Source of the DNA: Mesorhizobium sp. ORS 3359
Lineage (GTDB): Bacteria > Pseudomonadota > Alphaproteobacteria > Rhizobiales > Rhizobiaceae
DNA length: 39,944 nucleotides
Assembly (NCBI GenBank): GCA_000824845.1
Contig: CCNC01000078.1
Span: 1 to 39,944, forward strand
Direction of reading: 5' to 3'
The position numbers and the translations under genes were made by a program. Below the pieces are notes generated by a model, which searched no databases, was not told the DNA's origin, and was given only the letters and a program-made list of their open reading frames with translations. Below are positions 15,784 to 25,047 of this stretch, one piece after another (position 1 is the first letter of the stretch; every line of letters starts with the position of its first letter).

Positions 15784-16878
15784 TTGCGGCAGACAGGCAT
15801 TCTTCCGGACCAGGACATCGCGGCGCTGTTTAAGGCGAACGCGCTCAAGTCGCCGCGCGCGCTGGACACCAACCAGATCCAGCCGGCCAGCCTCGATCTC
15901 AGGCTCGGCGACAAGGCCTATCGCGTACGCGCCTCCTTTCTCCCGGGGCCCGATCATCTGGTCGCCGACAAGCTCGAACGGCTGAAGCTTCACGAGATAG
16001 ACCTCACCGGCGGCGCGGTGCTGGAAACCGGCTGCGTCTATATCGTGCCTTTGCTGGAAAGTCTGGCATTGCCGGCCGAGGTTTCGGCCTCGGCCAATCC
16101 GAAGAGCTCGACCGGCCGCCTCGACATCTTCACGAGGGTCATGACCGATCGCGGCCATGAGTTCGACAAGATCGCCGCCGGCTATCACGGGCCGCTCTAT
16201 ATCGAAGTCAGCCCGCGCACCTTCCCGATCGTCGTGCGCGGCGGCTCGCGGCTGTCGCAGATCCGTTTCCGCATCGGCAATGCCGTGCTTTCGGAGAGCG
16301 AACTGCGTGACCTTCACCGCGCCGAGATGCTGGTCGCCACCGAGCCGCCCAACATTTCCGGCGGCGGCATCGCGCTCTCCATCGACCTCGACGGCGACAA
16401 GGACGGGCTTGTCGGCTACCGCGGCAAGCACCACACCGGCCTGGTCGACGTCGACAAGCGCGCCGCGCAGGACGTCGTCGATTTCTGGGAGCCGATCTAT
16501 AAGAGCGGCGCCGGCGAGATCGTGCTCGACCCTGACGAATTCTACATCCTGGTCAGCCGGGAAGCGGTGCACGTGCCGCCGCTCTATGCCGCCGAGATGA
16601 CACCCTTCGATCCGCTGGTCGGCGAGTTCCGCGTCCACTATGCCGGCTTTTTCGATCCGGGCTTCGGCCATTCCGCCGCCGGCGGCAGCGGCAGCCGCGC
16701 CGTGCTCGAAGTGCGCAGCCACGAAGTGCCTTTCATCCTCGACCACGGCCAGATCGTCGGCCGTCTTGTCTACGAGCACATGCTGAAGCGTCCGCAGGCG
16801 CTCTACGGCACCGATCTCGGCTCGAACTATCAGGCGCAGGGCCTGAAGCTTTCCAAGCATTTCAGGGCCGCGCGCTGA
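15784..16878 (+). CDS. dcd: 2'-deoxycytidine 5'-triphosphate deaminase, long two-domain form
   Basis: Deaminates dCTP to dUTP for thymidylate supply. It is 364 aa, about twice the length of E. coli Dcd, because two dUTPase-like beta folds lie in tandem. The first half carries ASANPKSSTGRLDIFTR, then AAGYHGPLYIEVSP with the likely catalytic glutamate, and GGSRLSQIRF. The second half repeats a looser pattern (EFYILVSREAVHVPP, then GFFDPGFG). This long form is usual in rhizobia. The start is TTG at 15784, supported by GGAG at 15773-15776 with a 7-nt spacing; no ATG is placed as well. The 16886-16908 hairpin lies between it and the convergent gguC. Confidence 0.88.
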   Translation: MRQTGILPDQDIAALFKANALKSPRALDTNQIQPASLDLRLGDKAYRVRASFLPGPDHLVADKLERLKLHEIDLTGGAVLETGCVYIVPLLESLALPAEVSASANPKSSTGRLDIFTRVMTDRGHEFDKIAAGYHGPLYIEVSPRTFPIVVRGGSRLSQIRFRIGNAVLSESELRDLHRAEMLVATEPPNISGGGIALSIDLDGDKDGLVGYRGKHHTGLVDVDKRAAQDVVDFWEPIYKSGAGEIVLDPDEFYILVSREAVHVPPLYAAEMTPFDPLVGEFRVHYAGFFDPGFGHSAAGGSGSRAVLEVRSHEVPFILDHGQIVGRLVYEHMLKRPQALYGTDLGSNYQAQGLKLSKHFRAAR

Positions 16879-16885
16879 GCTGCCA

Positions 16886-16908
16886 ATCTCCCCCTCAAGG
16901 GGGGAGAT
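16886..16908. terminator. Hairpin between convergent dcd and gguC
   Basis: ATCTCCCCC (16886-16894) pairs with GGGGGAGAT (16900-16908) around a 5-nt loop, a perfect 9-bp stem midway between two stop codons. No T tract follows. It resembles a common rhizobial intergenic palindrome and may serve both genes. Confidence 0.6.
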
Positions 16909-16913
16909 CGGCG

Positions 16914-17909
16914 CTACAGCGCCTTCACCGCCACCTTCACCGGCTTTTCGATCTCCAGCGGATTGCGCAGCGGCAGGCCGAAATCCGGCGCCTCGATCTC
17001 GAACGTGTCGCCGGCCTCGGTCTTGATGCCGTCGGCGAAGGAGAGCGTCGCGGTGCCGAACATATGCACATGCACGTCGCCGGGCTGGCGGAAGGCCGAA
17101 TATTTGAAATGGTGGTGCTCGAGATTGGCGATTGTGTGCGACATGTTCGCCTCGCCCGACAGGAACGGCTTTTCCCAGAGCAGCTTGCCGTCGCGCCAGA
17201 TGCGCGATGCGCCGCGGATGTCGGCCGGCAGGTCGCCGATCAGGATTTCGGGGCCGAATGAGGCGTTGCGCAGCTTGGAATGGGCGAGGAACAGATAGTT
17301 CACCCGCTCGGTGACGTGATCGGAGAACTCGTTCGACAACGTAAAGCCGACGCGGAACGGCGCGCCGTCATCGCCGATGACATAGATGCCGGCGATCTCG
17401 GGCTCCTCGCCGCCGTCCTGCGCGAAGGCCGGCGACATCAGCGGCGCGCCCGGCGCCACCGCCATCGTGCCGTTGCCCTTGTAGAACCATTCCGGCTGCA
17501 CGCCGACCTGTCCCTTGGCCGGCTTGCCGCCTTCGAGCCCCATGCGGAACATCTTCATGGAATCGGTGAGCTCCTCCTCGCCGCCCTCGCTGAGCTTCTT
17601 GTGCATGGAATCGCGCGTCGCCGCGGAGCCGAGATGCGTCAGCCCGGTGCCGGTGAGATGCAGATGCGCCGGGTCCGGATGGTTGATCGGCGAGACCAAC
17701 CGGCCCCTCTTGTAGGCGGCATCGAGATCGACCGTCTCGCCATAGCCCTTGCGCTCGATCAGCGCTTCGAGGCCGATGCCCGTGCGTGCGGCCTCCATCG
17801 CCAGCGAATAGACGCTGCGCGCGCCATTGATGACCCTGGTCTTGCCGCCGCCGTTGCGGGCGACGACGCGGATCGTCTCGGCGTCGTCGAGGATCTGGGA
17901 GATCAGCAT
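16914..17909 (-). CDS. gguC: GguC / AraD1-family protein (FAH-like)
   Basis: 331-aa protein of the fumarylacetoacetate-hydrolase-like AraD1/GguC family. Relatives next to ChvE-GguAB systems are believed to act in pentose or galactose breakdown, for example as 2-keto-3-deoxy-aldonate dehydratase. The start at 17909 (MLISQILDD) has GAGAGGA seven bases upstream; an in-frame ATG at 17927 has no such site. Recognisable stretches include GRLVSPINHPDPAHLHLTG, LSNEFSDHVTE, SFGPEILIGDLP and HVHMFGTATLSFADG. It is the last gene of the gguA-gguB-gguC series, about 200 nt after gguB, so it may be partly independent. The substrate is not shown by the sequence. Confidence 0.88.
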   Translation of the reverse strand: MLISQILDDAETIRVVARNGGGKTRVINGARSVYSLAMEAARTGIGLEALIERKGYGETVDLDAAYKRGRLVSPINHPDPAHLHLTGTGLTHLGSAATRDSMHKKLSEGGEEELTDSMKMFRMGLEGGKPAKGQVGVQPEWFYKGNGTMAVAPGAPLMSPAFAQDGGEEPEIAGIYVIGDDGAPFRVGFTLSNEFSDHVTERVNYLFLAHSKLRNASFGPEILIGDLPADIRGASRIWRDGKLLWEKPFLSGEANMSHTIANLEHHHFKYSAFRQPGDVHVHMFGTATLSFADGIKTEAGDTFEIEAPDFGLPLRNPLEIEKPVKVAVKAL

Positions 17910-18109
17910 GTTCGAATCCTCTCTCATTTAGCGGCCGCCCGCGGGCAAGCCTTACCCGTCGCGGCGTGGAGCGATCCCCGCCGCGGTTGAAAAACTTCGT
18001 CCGGATTGCGTTCGCGAGCTCGGTCCTTGCGTGGACTTCTTGGTGCCGACGGGTTGCCGGCAGCGTCGCGATCTGAAACCCGTATGCCTCCTGAACTTTG
18101 TTCCGGCCC

Positions 18110-19402
18110 TTAAGCCTTGTTCTTGTTGTAGACGTCGAAGATGACGGCGCCGAGCAGCACCAGGCCCTTGACCACCTGCTGCCAGTCGACATTGACGCCC
18201 ATGATCGACATGCCGTTGTTCATCACGCCCATGATGAAGCCGCCGACCACGGCGCCGATCACCTGGCCGACGCCGCCCATTGCCGAGGCGCCGCCGATGA
18301 AGACGGCCGCGATGACGTCGAGCTCGCTGCCGAGACCGGCGGCCGGCACGGCCTGGCCGAGGCGCGCCGCGATGATCAGGCCGCCGAGCGCCGACAGCAC
18401 GCCCATGTTGATGAAGACCAGCAGCGTCAGCCTTTCGGTGTTGATGCCCGACAGCTGCGCCGCCTTGGCGTTGCCGCCCATGGCATAGATGCGGCGGCCG
18501 ATGGTCATGCGCTTGGTGACGAAGACGAACAGCGAGATGAGCACACCCATCACCAAGAGCACGACCGGCAGGCCCCTGTAGCTGGCGAACTGGAACACCA
18601 GGAACAGCGCCAGCGCGCTGCCGACCAGCGTCTTGATCACGAACAGCGGGAAGGGCTCCGCCTCATAGCCGTGACGCTCGCGCTTGCGCCGCGTCCTGAA
18701 GCCGAAATAGGCATAGGCGAGCACTGCGATCAGGCCGAGCACGATCGTCGTCATATGCAGCGTCAAGCCGCTGCCGACGATGGTCTTGCCGGCGGCATTG
18801 ACCGTTGGCGGGATCAGCACAAGCGGGCCGATCACGTCCGGGATGAAGCCCGAGCTCAGCGCCTTGAAGCTGTCCGGCAGCGGGCCGACCGACGAGCCGC
18901 CGCCGAGCAGCGCCTGGCAGATGCCTCGGAAGATCAGCATGCCGGCCAGCGTCACGATGAAGCTCGGTATCTTGTGATAGGCGATCCAGTAGCCTTGCGC
19001 CGCGCCGATCAGCGCGCCGACGATCAGGCAGACGATCGAGACCACCAGCGGATTCGAGAATATGCCGAGCGGCCAGATCACCATCATCATCGCGGCAAGC
19101 GCGCCGATGAAACCTGCCACCGATCCCACGCTGAGGTCGATATAGCCGGCGACGATCACCAGGAGCATGCCCAGCGCCATCACGATGATGAACGAGTTCT
19201 GCTGCACCAGGTTCGAGAGGTTGACCGGTTTGAACAGCGTGCCCGACGTCGTGTACTGGAAGAACAGCATGATGACGATGAGCGCGATGATCAGGCCGTA
19301 TTCGCGCAGGTTCGTCGTCAGGGCCGAGACGGCGATGCGCGGACCCTGCTTGACGTCCTCGGCTGTGCCGCTTTGCGGTGCGGGAGCGCTTTCTGTGCTC
19401 AT
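18110..19402 (-). CDS. gguB: GguB, sugar ABC transporter permease
   Basis: Inner-membrane permease of the ChvE-GguAB multiple-monosaccharide importer, 430 aa. The protein is highly hydrophobic with about ten predicted membrane segments, beginning [20 protein letters not shown]. It carries the RbsC/XylH-type signatures [28 protein letters not shown] and [21 protein letters not shown]. It is longer than RbsC, as XylH-type permeases are, because of an extra segment around 225-275. Its ATG overlaps the gguA stop by 4 nt (19399-19402), so translation is coupled. ChvE upstream supplies the sugar-binding component. Confidence 0.94.
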   Translation of the reverse strand: MSTESAPAPQSGTAEDVKQGPRIAVSALTTNLREYGLIIALIVIMLFFQYTTSGTLFKPVNLSNLVQQNSFIIVMALGMLLVIVAGYIDLSVGSVAGFIGALAAMMMVIWPLGIFSNPLVVSIVCLIVGALIGAAQGYWIAYHKIPSFIVTLAGMLIFRGICQALLGGGSSVGPLPDSFKALSSGFIPDVIGPLVLIPPTVNAAGKTIVGSGLTLHMTTIVLGLIAVLAYAYFGFRTRRKRERHGYEAEPFPLFVIKTLVGSALALFLVFQFASYRGLPVVLLVMGVLISLFVFVTKRMTIGRRIYAMGGNAKAAQLSGINTERLTLLVFINMGVLSALGGLIIAARLGQAVPAAGLGSELDVIAAVFIGGASAMGGVGQVIGAVVGGFIMGVMNNGMSIMGVNVDWQQVVKGLVLLGAVIFDVYNKNKA

Positions 19403-20934
19403 GATGCTTTTTTTCCTTCTCCGCGAACGATGGCGCGCATGATCTTTTCCTGGCTGGCTTCGCTTGCCGCCATTTCGCCGACAATACGCCCTTCGTTCAT
19501 CACATAGATGCGGTCGGTGATGCCGAGCAATTCAGGCATTTCCGACGAGATGACGATGATCGCTTTGCCCTCGGCGGCCAGGCGGGCGATGATCGTATAG
19601 ATTTCGTACTTGGCGCCGACGTCAATGCCGCGGGTCGGCTCGTCGAGGATCAGCACTTCCGGATCGGCGAACAGCCATTTCGACAGCACCACCTTCTGCT
19701 GGTTGCCGCCCGAGAGGTTGCCGGTCAGTTGATAGACGCTGGAGGCGCGGATGTTGGTCTTCTTGCGGTAGTCGTTGGCGACGCTCATCTCGCGCATGTC
19801 GTCGATGACGCCGCGGCTGGAAACGCCGCCAAGATTGGCCAAGGTCACATTGTGCTTGATGTGGTCGATGAGGTTGAGGCCGTAGGTCTTGCGGTCCTCC
19901 GTCACATAGGCGATGCGGTTCTCCACCGCCTTGCTCACCGACGAGAGGTCGAGCGGCTTGCCGTGCAGCGACACCTCGCCGGTGATGTGCCGGCCATAGG
20001 AGCGGCCGAACAGGCTCATCGCGAATTCGGTGCGGCCGGCGCCCATCAGCCCGGCAATGCCCACCACCTCGCCCTCGCGCACATTGAGGTTGACGTTCTT
20101 GATCACCTGCCGCTCGGGGTGGATCGGGTGGTAGACCGACCAGTCCCTCACCTCGAAGACGACGTCGCCGATCTGCGGCTCGCGCGGCGGGTAGCGGTCG
20201 TCGAGCGAGCGGCCGACCATCGAGGTGATGATGCGGTCTTCAGAGATGTCCTTCCGCGGCAAGGTCTCGATGGTGCGCCCGTCGCGGATCACCGTGACCT
20301 TGTCGGCGACGCGGTTCACCTCGTTCAGCTTGTGCGAGATCAGGATCGAGGTCATGCCCTGGCGCTTGAACTCGAGCAGGAGGTCGAGCAGCGCCTGGCT
20401 GTCCTTCTCTGAGAGCGACGCGGTCGGCTCGTCCAGGATCAGGAGCTTTACTTCCTTGCTGAGCGCCTTGGCGATCTCGACCAGCTGCTGCTTGCCGACG
20501 CCGATATTGGTGATCAGCGTCTTGGGATCTTCCTTGAGCCCGACCTTCTTGAGCAGGGCGGCCGTGCGCGTCTCGTTGGCGTCCCAGTCGATGACGCCAT
20601 AGCTGGCGTGCTCGTTGCCGAGGAAGATGTTTTCCGTGATCGACAGCATCGGCACCAGGGCAAGCTCCTGGTGGATGATGACGATGCCGATATGCTCGCT
20701 GTCGTGAATGCCCTTGAAATTGCATTCCTGGCCGCGAAAGATGATCTGGCCATCATAGGTCCCGGATGGGTAGACGCCCGACAGCACCTTCATCAGCGTC
20801 GACTTGCCGGCGCCGTTCTCGCCGACGATGGCGTGGATCTCACCTTCCTCGACGCTCAGATTGACGTTCGACAACGCCTTCACACCGGGGAACGTCTTGG
20901 TGATGTCGCGCATCTCCAAAATCGTCGAGGCCAT
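19399..20934 (-). CDS. gguA: GguA, sugar ABC transporter ATP-binding protein
   Basis: Tandem ABC ATPase energising monosaccharide import with GguB and ChvE; 511 aa, the normal size for sugar importers of this type. The start at 20934 ([15 protein letters not shown]) has AAGGAG eight bases before it. Domain 1 has an intact Walker A (GENGAGKST, 38-46) and [15 protein letters not shown]. Domain 2 has the degenerate P-loop GLMGAGRTE typical of RbsA/MglA-like proteins, the signature LSGGNQQKV and [13 protein letters not shown]. It is preceded by a terminator-type hairpin after chvE, so it is probably made at lower level than the binding protein. It overlaps gguB by 4 nt. Confidence 0.95.
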   Translation of the reverse strand: MASTILEMRDITKTFPGVKALSNVNLSVEEGEIHAIVGENGAGKSTLMKVLSGVYPSGTYDGQIIFRGQECNFKGIHDSEHIGIVIIHQELALVPMLSITENIFLGNEHASYGVIDWDANETRTAALLKKVGLKEDPKTLITNIGVGKQQLVEIAKALSKEVKLLILDEPTASLSEKDSQALLDLLLEFKRQGMTSILISHKLNEVNRVADKVTVIRDGRTIETLPRKDISEDRIITSMVGRSLDDRYPPREPQIGDVVFEVRDWSVYHPIHPERQVIKNVNLNVREGEVVGIAGLMGAGRTEFAMSLFGRSYGRHITGEVSLHGKPLDLSSVSKAVENRIAYVTEDRKTYGLNLIDHIKHNVTLANLGGVSSRGVIDDMREMSVANDYRKKTNIRASSVYQLTGNLSGGNQQKVVLSKWLFADPEVLILDEPTRGIDVGAKYEIYTIIARLAAEGKAIIVISSEMPELLGITDRIYVMNEGRIVGEMAASEASQEKIMRAIVRGEGKKAS

Positions 20935-21073
20935 CGGGTCTGCTCCTTGGCGCACGCTTTCCATCATCGGAGAATGCCATGCGCGAAATCAAAATGCTGC
21001 GGCTGCCTTCGCACCCTGACGGCGCGCTGCGCTGCAGAAGCCGGCAAAAACAATACCGGGGTCGCTTCTGAAC

Positions 21074-21104
21074 GAAAAGGGGCCCTGCGGTCGCGCAGGA
21101 CCCC
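21074..21104 (-). terminator. Hairpin between chvE and gguA
   Basis: On the minus strand GGGGTCCTGCG (21104-21094) and CGCAGGGCCCC (21089-21079) pair over 11 bp with one wobble, followed by TTTT. It lies directly after the chvE stop, upstream of gguA. A leaky terminator or 3'-end stabiliser here would explain more binding protein than transporter. Confidence 0.75.
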
Positions 21105-21120
21105 TCGTTTTCAAGCCAGA

Positions 21121-22191
21121 TTACTTCAGCTCTTCGGCCTTGATGTAGCCGGAGTCGACGACCAGCTTCTCGTAGTTCGACTTGTCGACCTCAACCGGCG
21201 TCAGGAGGATCGAGGGAACGACCTTGACATCGTTGTTGTAGGTCTTGGTGTCGAGGCCCTCGGGCTTGCCGCCCGAGAGCACCTTGTCGACCAGCTCCAC
21301 GGTCGACTTGGCCAGCTCGCGGGTGTCCTTGAACACCGTCGAATACTGCTCGCCCGAGATGATCAGCTTGACCGAGGCGGTCTCGGCGTCCTGGCCGGTC
21401 ACAATCGGCCAGGGCTGAGCGTCCGTGCCGTAGCCGACGGCGCGCAACGAGGCGGTGATGCCGCGCGAAAGGCCGTCATAAGGCGACAGAACGCCATCGA
21501 CGCGGCTGCCATCCGAGTAGTTGGCCGAAAGCAAATTGTCCATGCGCGCCTGGGCGGTGGCGGCGAGCCAGCGCAGCGTGCCGACCTTGTCCATGCCCAT
21601 CTGGCCGGACTTGATCTTGATCGAGCCGTCATCGATCAGCGGCTGCAGGACCGACATGGCGCCGTTGTAGAAGAAGAAGGCGTTGTTGTCGTCGGGCGAG
21701 CCGCCGAAGAGTTCGACGTTCCAGGGCTTGGTGTTCGGGAAGCGCTCCTTGAGGCCCTTGACCAGGGAATTCGCCTGGATCACGCCGACGCCGAAATTGT
21801 CGAAGGTGGTGTAGTAGTCGACATTCGGGGTCTTCTTGATCAGGCGGTCATAGGCGACGGTGACCACGCCGGCATCATTGGCCTTCTGCAGCGCGTCCGC
21901 CATGGTGGTGCCGTCGATCGAGGCGATGATCAGCGCCTTCGGGCCCTTGGTGATTTCATTTTCCAGCTGGCTGAGCTGGTTCGGGATGTCGTCCTGCGCG
22001 TATTGCAGGTCGACGGTGTAGCCGAGCTTCTCGAGCTGGGACTTGACGGCATCGCCGTCGTTGATCCAGCGCTGCGAGGTCTTGGTAGGCATCAGCACCC
22101 CGATGAGGCCCTTGTCGGCCGCGTGTGCCGAATAGGTCATGGCAGCGACGCCAAGGGCCGCGACGGCGGCCAGTGTCTTGATGATCTTCAC
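21121..22191 (-). CDS. chvE: ChvE, periplasmic multiple-sugar-binding protein
   Basis: Periplasmic binding protein for galactose, glucose, arabinose and related sugars. In Agrobacterium it also passes sugar signals to the VirA kinase. It is 356 aa with a GTG start at 22191 preceded by GGGAGAG. The signal peptide [22 protein letters not shown] is followed by a cut site near HA/ADKG. The mature protein has the type I sugar-binding pattern: [34 protein letters not shown] and [13 protein letters not shown]. It heads the chvE-gguA-gguB-gguC series and is divergent from gbpR. No virA or virG gene is in the window, so only the uptake and possibly chemotaxis role can be inferred. Confidence 0.95.
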   Translation of the reverse strand: MKIIKTLAAVAALGVAAMTYSAHAADKGLIGVLMPTKTSQRWINDGDAVKSQLEKLGYTVDLQYAQDDIPNQLSQLENEITKGPKALIIASIDGTTMADALQKANDAGVVTVAYDRLIKKTPNVDYYTTFDNFGVGVIQANSLVKGLKERFPNTKPWNVELFGGSPDDNNAFFFYNGAMSVLQPLIDDGSIKIKSGQMGMDKVGTLRWLAATAQARMDNLLSANYSDGSRVDGVLSPYDGLSRGITASLRAVGYGTDAQPWPIVTGQDAETASVKLIISGEQYSTVFKDTRELAKSTVELVDKVLSGGKPEGLDTKTYNNDVKVVPSILLTPVEVDKSNYEKLVVDSGYIKAEELK

Positions 22192-22387
22192 GATTACTCT
22201 CCCTGGTTGATGGACGCGACACCTCGGGGCTTCGCGGGCCGCGCAGTCGAGCAGATGCGCTGGCGCGCCTCTGTCGGCTTTATCGATCTCCGGTATCCTC
22301 CCAATCGGCCCCGCGACGCAGTTTCAATCGATACGAATTCGCTCGTTACCGACCCCTGCGCCTCGGAACGCGCGAAGGGTGTGGCCC

Positions 22388-22405
22388 TTTGACATAACTG
22401 TCAAA
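22388..22405. promoter_or_regulatory. Perfect inverted repeat in the chvE-gbpR intergenic region
   Basis: TTTGACA (22388-22394), spacer TAAC and TGTCAAA (22399-22405) form a perfect 7-4-7 palindrome. It contains a TTGACA on each strand, so it could be an operator or a shared -35 zone for the divergent chvE and gbpR. Confidence 0.55.
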
Positions 22406-22411
22406 TGCGAT

Positions 22412-22434
22412 CTTCGGTGGTTGCTATACCGAAG
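22412..22434. promoter_or_regulatory. Candidate GbpR (LysR-type) operator
   Basis: CTTCGGT (22412-22418) and ACCGAAG (22428-22434) are perfect inverted arms around 9 nt and include a T-N11-A arrangement as in LysR boxes. A third palindrome, GCTATA (22423-22428) with TATAGC (22439-22444), overlaps it. The position, 50 nt before gbpR and between divergent genes, is where a LysR regulator usually binds. Confidence 0.6.
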
Positions 22435-22484
22435 CTGATATAGCTAAGAGGATTGAAGGAAACCCGCTGGGAAGGTTCAGGATC

Positions 22485-23474
22485 ATGGCGGAAATGCAAG
22501 ATTTCGGTGCGATTTCAGGTGGTTACGAGAAGTCGCCGGGAGACGGCGAGACGCTGCTGCGCAGCGGCCTGAGCCTCCGCCACATGCGCATGATCACCGC
22601 GCTGGACGATCACGGACGGGTGAGCGCGGCCGCGCAGGTGATGAACATCTCGCAGCCGGCCGCCTCGCGCATGATCGCCGAGATGGAGGCCGTGCTCGAC
22701 GTCAGATTGTGCGAGCGGCTGCCGCGCGGCGTGACGCTGACCCCTTATGGCAAGGCGCTCGCGCGGCGCGCCCGCTCGATCCTGCTCGAGATGCGCGAGG
22801 CCGATCGCGAGATTTCCGAGCTCAAGGCTGGCAAGGGCGGCTCCGTGTTCCTCGGCGCGGTGACGGCGCCGGCAATCGAGTTGGCCGTGCCGGCGATTCG
22901 CGAAATCCGCCGCATCTATCCGCGCATCGAGATCACCATGCAGGTCGAGACCTCCAACGTGCTCGCCCGCGAGCTGATCGCGTCGCGCCACGACTTCATC
23001 ATCGCCCGCATTCCCGACGATCTTAACCCGCGGCTCTTCGAATCGCGCGTCATCGGCGTCGAGAAGGCCTGCCTCATCGTACGCCGCGGCCACCCGCTGG
23101 CGAGCGGCAAGATGGTGCGGCTGGAGGAAACGGCGGGTTACGACTGGGTGTTCCAGTCCGGCGGCTCGCCGCTGCGCCAGGCGATGGAAAGCAACTTCCT
23201 CAACCGCGGCATTGCGCTGCCCGACCGCATCCTCAACACCTCGTCGCTGCTGCTCACTTTGGTGATGGTGGCGCAGTCCGACGCCATCGCGCCGGTCTCG
23301 ATCCAGGTCGCCAGGTTCATCCAGGGGGCCGACGGGCTGGCCGGCGCCATCGACGTGGTTCAGACCGAGTTCGATATCGAGGTCCGGCCCTACAGCCTGA
23401 TCACGGTCAAGAACCGCGTGCTCTCGCCGGCCGCCAAAATGCTGCACGACTTCATCTTGCGCGAAGTGGGGTGA
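22485..23474 (+). CDS. gbpR: LysR-family regulator GbpR of the chvE locus
   Basis: LysR-type transcription factor controlling sugar-binding-protein expression, as GbpR does for chvE in Agrobacterium; 329 aa. The helix-turn-helix is at about 27-85 (LRHMRMITALDDHGRVSAAA, then QVMNISQPAASRMIAEMEA and LTPYGKAL). The effector domain follows, with LGAVTAPAIELAVPAIREIR. It is divergent from chvE with two perfect inverted repeats between them. The assignment combines the LysR family, clear from sequence, with the conserved gbpR/chvE divergence, which is established for Agrobacterium. The start at 22485 has only a weak AGGA site; a second ATG at 22494 is possible. Confidence 0.9.
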   Translation: MAEMQDFGAISGGYEKSPGDGETLLRSGLSLRHMRMITALDDHGRVSAAAQVMNISQPAASRMIAEMEAVLDVRLCERLPRGVTLTPYGKALARRARSILLEMREADREISELKAGKGGSVFLGAVTAPAIELAVPAIREIRRIYPRIEITMQVETSNVLARELIASRHDFIIARIPDDLNPRLFESRVIGVEKACLIVRRGHPLASGKMVRLEETAGYDWVFQSGGSPLRQAMESNFLNRGIALPDRILNTSSLLLTLVMVAQSDAIAPVSIQVARFIQGADGLAGAIDVVQTEFDIEVRPYSLITVKNRVLSPAAKMLHDFILREVG

Positions 23475-23579
23475 TGGAACGAGAATCCTACTCGTACGTT
23501 CAAACCGATCGGTCGCTCGCTGGAGCCCGTTGCGGGTGAGGGAAGAGCTGCCGAGGCTCAACAGCTCGGGAGGTTTTTG

Positions 23580-23918
23580 ATGGAACGTCGGTTGTTTCTG
23601 ACTGGAATGCTTGGCGTTGCGGGCGCGGCGGCACTTGCCAGCCTGGCCGGACCAAGCAAGGCGGTTGCCGGTATTCCCGGCGGCAACGGGATTCTGGACG
23701 AGCTCGACAAGCCGGACAATGCGGTCTTCGAAGGCGACGATCCGGCCGAAGTGGAGCTGGTTTCCCACCGGCGTCACCATCACGGAGATTGGTACTGGCG
23801 CCGCCGCAGGCGCCGCCGTCGGCGCGGCTGGAGACATGTCTGCCGCCGCGTCTGGCGTCATGGCCGCTGGCGCCGTCGCTGCTGGCGCGAGCGCTACTGG
23901 ATCAACATCTGGCTTTAG
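23580..23918 (+). CDS. Exported Arg/His/Trp-rich small protein with Tat-like signal
   Basis: 112-aa protein of unknown function. The start at 23580 has CGGGAGG at 23567-23573. The N-terminus MERRLFLTGMLGVAGAAALA shows a twin arginine followed by LFL and a hydrophobic stretch, consistent with a Tat signal, with a likely cut near AVA. A short acidic middle (DELDKPDNAVFEGDDPAEVE) is followed by a strikingly basic aromatic tail from about residue 64 rich in R, H, W, Y and C, ending RERYWINIWL. I recall proteins of this kind in rhizobia, annotated only as hypothetical or protamine-like. Function is unassigned; binding to nucleic acid, polyphosphate or lipid A are speculative possibilities. An overlapping frame has a Gly/Ala-rich segment but lacks a start site of similar quality. 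Confidence 0.7.
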   Translation: MERRLFLTGMLGVAGAAALASLAGPSKAVAGIPGGNGILDELDKPDNAVFEGDDPAEVELVSHRRHHHGDWYWRRRRRRRRRGWRHVCRRVWRHGRWRRRCWRERYWINIWL

Positions 23919-23943
23919 TTTAGGCCTGCAGTTGCCCTTAAGG

Positions 23944-23977
23944 GGATGGGTCTTGCACGATCGTGCAAGACCTATCC
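23944..23977. terminator. Long perfect palindrome between convergent genes
   Basis: A 24-bp perfect palindrome centred between 23960 and 23961 (GGTCTTGCACGA and its complement) is extended outward by GGAT and ATCC with one G-T pair. It sits between the stop at 23918 and the convergent stop at 23978. It probably acts as a bidirectional terminator; a protein-binding site is an alternative. Confidence 0.6.
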
Positions 23978-24862
23978 TTATGAGGGCAGTGCCATCAGAG
24001 TATCCAGCATTCTACGTCGTTTGAGCGCAAGCAGCTGCTGGCGGCGCGCCGGCGCCATGTCGATGTCGGTCGTGAAGCGGCTTTCATGGAGCCAACCGTC
24101 AATTCGCTCGAAAAGCGCCTCGTCCATCTCCACGCCGGCAGCAACCGCGATCCGTTCATAGTCGGCCGCGCACAGATCCTCGTTGCCGAGTGCTCGATAC
24201 AGGCAGTGCCAATTCAGGCCCCCAGTATCGAACCCGTCGAGCCAATCCCTGCCGAAGTTGAGCCGATCCGTCGGCAATCGAGCCAAGTTGAAAAAGGCAA
24301 AGCCCGGCCACAGGTACCAGCGCTCATCCGAGGCTTTTCGAACCAATCCCGCGACGGCGGCTCGATCCAGCATGCGGAAAGGGTTTGCCGTTGCCGTGGG
24401 GAAAATATCGTGATCCAGAAAGCCGACCATGGAAGGCCGGTTCGCGAGAACGATGTTCCTCCATGCCCAATTCAGGGCATAGCCGTGCGATTTGCCCCCA
24501 TCCAGTTCTCGCCCTGTCCAGGGATTGGCCGGCACGGCCACGAAAGCAACGCCGGCCGCCATGCAGATGTCGCGAATGGCGCCTCTTGCCGCCAGGCTGG
24601 TGGAGTTGTCAGCAACAACCTGGACGGCCTCGGACACATTCCTGGCGATCAACTTGATCTGCCACTCAATCACCTGGGGATCGTTGAAGCTGATCGTAAT
24701 CAGAACTTTCTGGCTACGGATATGGGGAAGGGCCATAGGGCCGGCGTGCCTTGCCAGCCCGATCCGTTCGCGAATCTGGTAGCGCGCATGATTCTTGCGG
24801 TCGACCAACGGCCGTAGCCTGAACCATTCACGGATAGTATATTTCGACAGGGGGCGTGGCAT
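23978..24862 (-). CDS. Putative glycosyltransferase-like protein (GT-A type)
   Basis: 294-aa protein without a family I can name with certainty. LITISFNDPQVIEWQIKLI and VVADNSTSLAARGAI look like the nucleotide-sugar-binding start of a GT-A fold. SMVGFLDHDIFPT contains a DHD motif of the DxD metal-binding kind. KSHGYALNWAWRNI precedes it as in family 2 enzymes. There is no signal peptide or membrane helix, so it is probably cytoplasmic. Two further glycosyltransferase-like genes lie beyond the adjacent tRNA-Gly on the other strand, which suggests a small surface-glycan set. The acceptor and donor are unknown. Confidence 0.55.
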   Translation of the reverse strand: MPRPLSKYTIREWFRLRPLVDRKNHARYQIRERIGLARHAGPMALPHIRSQKVLITISFNDPQVIEWQIKLIARNVSEAVQVVADNSTSLAARGAIRDICMAAGVAFVAVPANPWTGRELDGGKSHGYALNWAWRNIVLANRPSMVGFLDHDIFPTATANPFRMLDRAAVAGLVRKASDERWYLWPGFAFFNLARLPTDRLNFGRDWLDGFDTGGLNWHCLYRALGNEDLCAADYERIAVAAGVEMDEALFERIDGWLHESRFTTDIDMAPARRQQLLALKRRRMLDTLMALPS

Positions 24863-24993
24863 GCTTCACTTTTATATTTCCGCGACCGGTGCAACAACCA
24901 CAAGTAGCTCATGCGGCACTGGGGTTTTCGCCCGCGCGCGCAGGATGGCTCCCACGTGAACGGACGCACGCCGAAATTGGGGCTTGGAGCCTT

Positions 24994-25047
24994 TGCACGA
25001 ACTGGAGCGGGTAGCGGGAATGCACGAACTGGAGCGGGTAGCGGGAA
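24994..25047. repeat. Exact 27-bp tandem duplication covering the tRNA-Gly 3' end
   Basis: The 27-bp unit beginning TGCACGAACTGGAGCGGG occurs at 24994-25020 and, without spacing, at 25021-25047. The second copy includes the last 18 nt of the tRNA with its encoded CCA. The copies are identical. Confidence 0.9.

Noticed and set aside
23611..24024. Alternative frame over the Arg-rich peptide, with a Gly/Ala-rich segment
   Set aside because: The other frame has a strong ribosome-binding site and a Tat signal at its start. This one begins without either, runs into the terminator palindrome and is not supported.
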